A stretch of DNA of 17,748 nucleotides from Pseudomonadota bacterium (GTDB lineage: Bacteria; Pseudomonadota; Gammaproteobacteria; GCA-001735895), in contig JACZQS010000008.1 of the NCBI GenBank assembly GCA_022545625.1, positions 1 through 17,748 of the forward strand, written 5' to 3'. Shown in pieces: positions 15,259 through 17,748 of the stretch (positions within the stretch are counted from its first letter, which is position 1; every line of letters begins with the position of its first letter). The notes below the pieces were generated by a model that was given only the letters and a program-made list of their open reading frames with translations, had not been told where the DNA came from and did no database searches. Both the position numbers and the translations under genes were made by a program.

Positions 15259-15921
15259 ATGCATCCTGATCAATGGCGGGATCGATGGAAACAAAACCGA
15301 ATTGGTTTCCATGAGCCCACGGTAAATCCCTATCTTTGCCGATATCTGCCCGAATTTAATCTGAACCAGGGCGACACAATATTTCTACCCCTTTGCGGTA
15401 AGGCCCACGACATTGCCTGGCTTGCGCAGCAGGGGTTTCAGGTTGTCGGTATAGAACTCTCTGAAATCGCAATCGTGTCATTTTTTTCCGAACACGACCT
15501 GACATACCAGCAGTCAGAATCCGAACGGTTCATTTTGCGTAAAAGTGGCAATATCAGCCTGATCCAGGGCGATTATTTTGATTTACAGCGGCAAGATTTA
15601 TCGGCCTGTAAAATGGTTTATGACAGGGCATCGTTGATTGCGATCGATGCAGCTAACCGGGGTCGATACTGTACCCATATGCTATCTATCATCCCACAAA
15701 TCACCGACCAGCTTTTGATTACACTGGATTACGACCAGGCTCAAATGAAAGGTCCGCCATATGCTGTTTCGACAGCGGAGGTCGGGCAACACTATAATTC
15801 TGAATATTCCATCAACAGGCTGGAACAAAATGATGTACTCGATGAAAGACCCCGCTGGCGCGATCAGGGTTTAACCAGATTGACAGAAACGGTGTTCATA
15901 TTAAACGGTAAAAAAGCGTGA
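15259..15921 (+). CDS. tpm: Thiopurine S-methyltransferase (TPMT family)
   Basis: The 220-aa protein has the bacterial TPMT length and layout. It opens with WRDRWKQNRIGFHEPTVNPYL (6-26), the conserved substrate-side segment. The SAM-binding core follows: IFLPLCGKAHDIAWLAQQGF (41-60) and VVGIELSEIA (62-71, with acidic E66 at the end of beta 2). Then come IQGDYFDL and YDRASLIAID. Known reaction: SAM-dependent methylation of thiol and, in bacteria, selenium or tellurium oxyanion species. No SAM-domain residue appears missing. Its stop overlaps the GTG of the DUF2797 gene (GTGA, 15918-15921), so the two are co-translated. No ribosome site is visible before the ATG, consistent with a very short leader. 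The physiological substrate cannot be told from sequence. Confidence 0.93.
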   Translation: MHPDQWRDRWKQNRIGFHEPTVNPYLCRYLPEFNLNQGDTIFLPLCGKAHDIAWLAQQGFQVVGIELSEIAIVSFFSEHDLTYQQSESERFILRKSGNISLIQGDYFDLQRQDLSACKMVYDRASLIAIDAANRGRYCTHMLSIIPQITDQLLITLDYDQAQMKGPPYAVSTAEVGQHYNSEYSINRLEQNDVLDERPRWRDQGLTRLTETVFILNGKKA

Positions 15922-16730
15922 AGTATCAGGGCAACTTACACAAGATGCATTGCCGCCACGAAAATCCGGTAGTTTATGAACTCGAGCTTTCCGGGGATTT
16001 ACTGCGCCTAAATGACTGCGTGGGTGGGAAAATAACGATCGAATATTTACACCAGATTGAATGTATCCATTGCGGGCGCAAGATAAATAAAAGTTTTAAT
16101 CAGGGCTATTGTTATCCCTGTTTTAGCAGCCTTGCCCAGTGCGATATGTGCATCATGTCACCGGAGAAATGCCATTTCCACCTTGGCACCTGCCGTGAAC
16201 CCGAGTGGGGTTTATCGCATTGCATGAAACCGCATATTGTCTACCTGTCGAATACATCTGGTGCCAAGGTTGGTATTACCCGGGAAAGCCAGCTGCCGAC
16301 GCGTTGGATCGATCAGGGTGCATTGCAGGCATTGCCGATATTGCGGGTATCGAAACGCTATTATTCGGGACTGATTGAAATAGCGTTTAAAAAACACCTG
16401 AGTGACAGGACCAACTGGCGCACCATGTTAAAAAACGAGGTTGAGCCGGTGGACCTGTACCGGGTCTTTAATTCCTGTTGGCCCGCTGTGGCTTCCGAAC
16501 TTGACGATGAAGTTACTGATGATATGGAAATTATCGCTACTGAAGACGGCAGCCAGAATTTTCAGTATCCGGCACTACGATACCCGAACAAAATTGTCAG
16601 CTTTAATCTTGATAAAACCCCGAAATTGGAAGGTCAACTGGATGCAATCAAGGGGCAATACCTGATCCTGGATAATGGGGTTATCAATATTCGCAAGTTT
16701 GCCGGATATCTGGTCAGTATCACTGTGTGA
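15918..16730 (+). CDS. DUF2797 protein, cysteine-rich with GIY-YIG-like segment
   Basis: The 270-aa protein starts at GTG and overlaps tpm by 4 nt. Residues 49-102 carry many metal-type cysteines: CIHC (49-52), CYPC (65-68), CDMC (75-78), CHFH (85-88), C92 and C102, enough for two zinc sites. HIVYLSNTSGAKVGIT (106-121) followed by LPTRWIDQGA (126-135) is the DUF2797 signature. It resembles the first strands of a GIY-YIG nuclease (VYL...KVGIT...R), although a complete catalytic set is not evident. The C-terminal ~100 residues are unrecognised. The family has no function that I know. Being co-translated with a methyltransferase is suggestive but not decisive. Confidence 0.85.
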   Translation: MKYQGNLHKMHCRHENPVVYELELSGDLLRLNDCVGGKITIEYLHQIECIHCGRKINKSFNQGYCYPCFSSLAQCDMCIMSPEKCHFHLGTCREPEWGLSHCMKPHIVYLSNTSGAKVGITRESQLPTRWIDQGALQALPILRVSKRYYSGLIEIAFKKHLSDRTNWRTMLKNEVEPVDLYRVFNSCWPAVASELDDEVTDDMEIIATEDGSQNFQYPALRYPNKIVSFNLDKTPKLEGQLDAIKGQYLILDNGVINIRKFAGYLVSITV

Positions 16731-16744
16731 TGGGTGGAATGCGC

Positions 16745-16765
16745 CCAGGCCCAAGCGCCTGGTTT
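16745..16765. terminator. Possible weak terminator between convergent genes
   Basis: CCAGGC (16745-16750) and GCCTGG (16757-16762) form a 6-bp GC-rich stem with a 6-nt loop, followed by only TTT on the plus strand. It lies between the convergent DUF2797 and pyrD genes, where a terminator is expected. The short U-run makes this tentative. Nothing else is evident in 16731-16851. Confidence 0.35.
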
Positions 16766-16851
16766 CACTCTCCCACCAGCGCAGTAGATTTCTCCCTAAG
16801 TCCGACAGACTGCTAGTTAACTGAACTCGCAAAAATTATCTTTGTAGATTA

Positions 16852-17553
16852 CTAAAGCCTGACGGCTGCGGCTTCGCGCACTAGTTTCGGTCCCTGGTAA
16901 ATCAGGCCCGTGTACAACTGCACCAGGCTTGCGCCGAGCTGCATTCGCAATCGAACTTCTTCAGCCGAATTTATGCCGCCAACCGAAATAATCGGGATTT
17001 CACCTTGCAGGACCTGGTGGAACTGGCTCAGCAAATCCCGTGATTTTTGACAAAGGGCCTCACCGCTTAATCCGCCCGCCTGGATTGCATTCGAATGTCC
17101 TTGAACCAGGGAACGATCGAGTGTCGTATTGGTCGCGATTAATGCGTCAATCTGGTGTTTTTTAAGTAATTCTGCTATCACCGGTATTTCGTCGTCATCC
17201 AGATCGGGGGCTACTTTCAGCGCGATCGGCCGATTGAACTGGTATTGATCCTGCAGCGACTTTCGAGTTTCGTCAATAGCGTATAACAGCTCGTCAAGTG
17301 CGGATTCGCCCTGTAAGTCGCGCAAACCCGGGGTATTTGGCGATGATACATTGAGGCTAATATAGTCAGCCAGTGGATAAACTTTTTGCAGACAAATACG
17401 ATAATCCGATATTGCGTTATCGACCGGGGTATGCAGGTTTTTACCAATGTTTATCCCCAACACATAGGGTCTGGGTGTTTCGGGTATTTGTTGTACCAGG
17501 TGGTGTACATAATACCACAGGCGCCGTTGGTGCGTTCCAGAGCGCCGATCCAA
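16852..17553 (-). CDS. pyrD: Dihydroorotate dehydrogenase (quinone), N-terminus replaced by unrelated sequence
   Basis: From YVLGINIGKN (residues 30-39) to the C-terminus the match to class 2 PyrD is clear. It has ISLNVSSPNTPGLR with the active-site Ser (~70-71), PIALKVAPD, IATNTTLDRSLVQG, AGGLSGEAL, IISVGGI and GASLVQLYTGLIYQGP. Known role: membrane-associated flavoenzyme that oxidises dihydroorotate to orotate with quinone, the fourth step of pyrimidine synthesis. The ORF from ATG 17553 gives only 233 aa against ~336-340 normally, so about 120 N-terminal residues are missing. Homology stops near base 17507: residues 1-14 (MDRRSGTHQRRLWY) are not PyrD, and that DNA encodes a different protein in another frame. 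The true gene presumably continues elsewhere. As drawn it is a fragment and would be inactive. Confidence 0.88.
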   Translation of the reverse strand: MDRRSGTHQRRLWYYVHHLVQQIPETPRPYVLGINIGKNLHTPVDNAISDYRICLQKVYPLADYISLNVSSPNTPGLRDLQGESALDELLYAIDETRKSLQDQYQFNRPIALKVAPDLDDDEIPVIAELLKKHQIDALIATNTTLDRSLVQGHSNAIQAGGLSGEALCQKSRDLLSQFHQVLQGEIPIISVGGINSAEEVRLRMQLGASLVQLYTGLIYQGPKLVREAAAVRL

Positions 17554-17663
17554 TCCTCGACGTCATCGAGTGTGTCCGCATCGTAGTACGCCCCGGCGAT
17601 GGTTCTGTATCCGAGTTTATCAAAATGGCGGAGGCTGGCCTTGCGTTTGTCGAAGTACTTTGG
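17484..17663 (-). pseudogene. C-terminal fragment of an unrecognised protein, no start or proper stop
   Basis: In the reverse frame ending each codon on 17484, 60 codons read like a real protein: PKYFDKRKASLRHF, then DKLGYRTIAGAYYDADTL, DDVEDWIGALERT and NGACGIMYTTWYNKY. The GAYYDAD...W...GIMYTTW pattern looks like the end of a conserved enzyme domain that I cannot name. Beyond 17484 the frame runs into pyrD out of frame and ends at a TAA at 17453-17451. Upstream it merges with the HigA fragment and meets a TAA at 17702-17700. It is therefore a piece without its own gene context, most likely placed here by misassembly. Confidence 0.55.
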
Positions 17664-17748
17664 AACTACCGAGCGTTTCTGGATGAACCTCCAGACCCGT
17701 TACGACCTCGAGATGGAGAAGGACCGCCTAGGTTCTCGTCTAGACAAT
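17638..17748 (+). CDS. HigA/VapI-type antitoxin, C-terminal fragment (runs off the right edge)
   Basis: The plus-strand frame from 17638 is open to the edge (37 codons). ALRLSKYFGTTERFWMNLQ and TRYDLEMEKDRLGSRLDN match the recognition-helix end and C-terminal tail of XRE-family HigA antitoxins. These antitoxins pair with a HigB RNase toxin encoded just upstream. No start codon, HTH first half or HigB gene is present: upstream in frame the sequence reads WRRL instead of the expected helix, and that DNA encodes another protein on the opposite strand. The family call rests on the RLSKYFGT...FWMNLQ...YDLE pattern and is good. Its placement next to pyrD is doubtful. Confidence 0.7.

Noticed and set aside
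17441..17623. 60-codon minus-strand ORF over the pyrD end
   Set aside because: It is a third frame through the chimeric junction. The two other frames carry recognisable protein sequence, and this one is low-complexity Thr/Pro/Ser.
1..17748. tRNA or rRNA genes, CRISPR arrays, complete insertion sequences or prophage genes
   Set aside because: I looked for cloverleaf-like segments, evenly spaced direct repeats and transposase motifs on both strands and found none that I could support.

Overview
The window looks like a stretch of gammaproteobacterial chromosome, probably a metagenome-derived contig. The signs are a lexA2-imuA-imuB-dnaE2 SOS mutagenesis operon, bacterial FAN1, bacterial-type thiopurine methyltransferase, a DUF2797 protein and class 2 (quinone-dependent) PyrD. 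Gene density is high and many genes overlap by 4-14 nt. Both edges cut genes: a patatin-like lipase at the left and a HigA-type antitoxin fragment at the right.

Left (1-1411): the 5' end of a secreted patatin-like protein on the minus strand. It diverges from a two-gene cassette of an XRE-type regulator and a DUF6036-type nucleotidyltransferase, which resembles a toxin-antitoxin module. The cassette promoter carries a perfect palindrome over its -10 box and appears to give a leaderless mRNA.

Centre (1500-12156): a DNA-damage island built around one divergent promoter. Leftward runs an overlapping three-gene operon: FAN1 (VRR-NUC nuclease), a PD-(D/E)XK nuclease fused to an XPD/DinG-type Fe-S helicase, and a macro-domain ADP-ribose hydrolase. 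Rightward runs lexA2-imuA-imuB-dnaE2, the error-prone translesion mutasome. The 94-nt gap holds two abutting 17-bp palindromes of consensus ATAYAACA-N-TGTTGYAT. These are the likely LexA2 operators, so crosslink processing and translesion synthesis may be induced together. A GC-rich hairpin repeat sits between imuB and dnaE2.

Right (12171-16730): an M50 (site-2 type) membrane protease; an AT-rich gap with a hairpin and a possible 49-aa ORF; a six-TM protein with a GAF-like region and a badly degenerate GGDEF domain; and a tpm-DUF2797 pair that overlaps by 4 nt.

End (16852-17748): the last ~250 nt are a mosaic. PyrD lacks about its first 120 residues. It is joined through ~24 nt that read sensibly in both contexts to the C-terminal part of an unrelated protein. 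That part is joined through another ~26-nt shared stretch to an oppositely oriented HigA fragment. This pattern suggests short-k-mer misassembly rather than biology, and anything inferred from the last 250 nt should be treated with caution.
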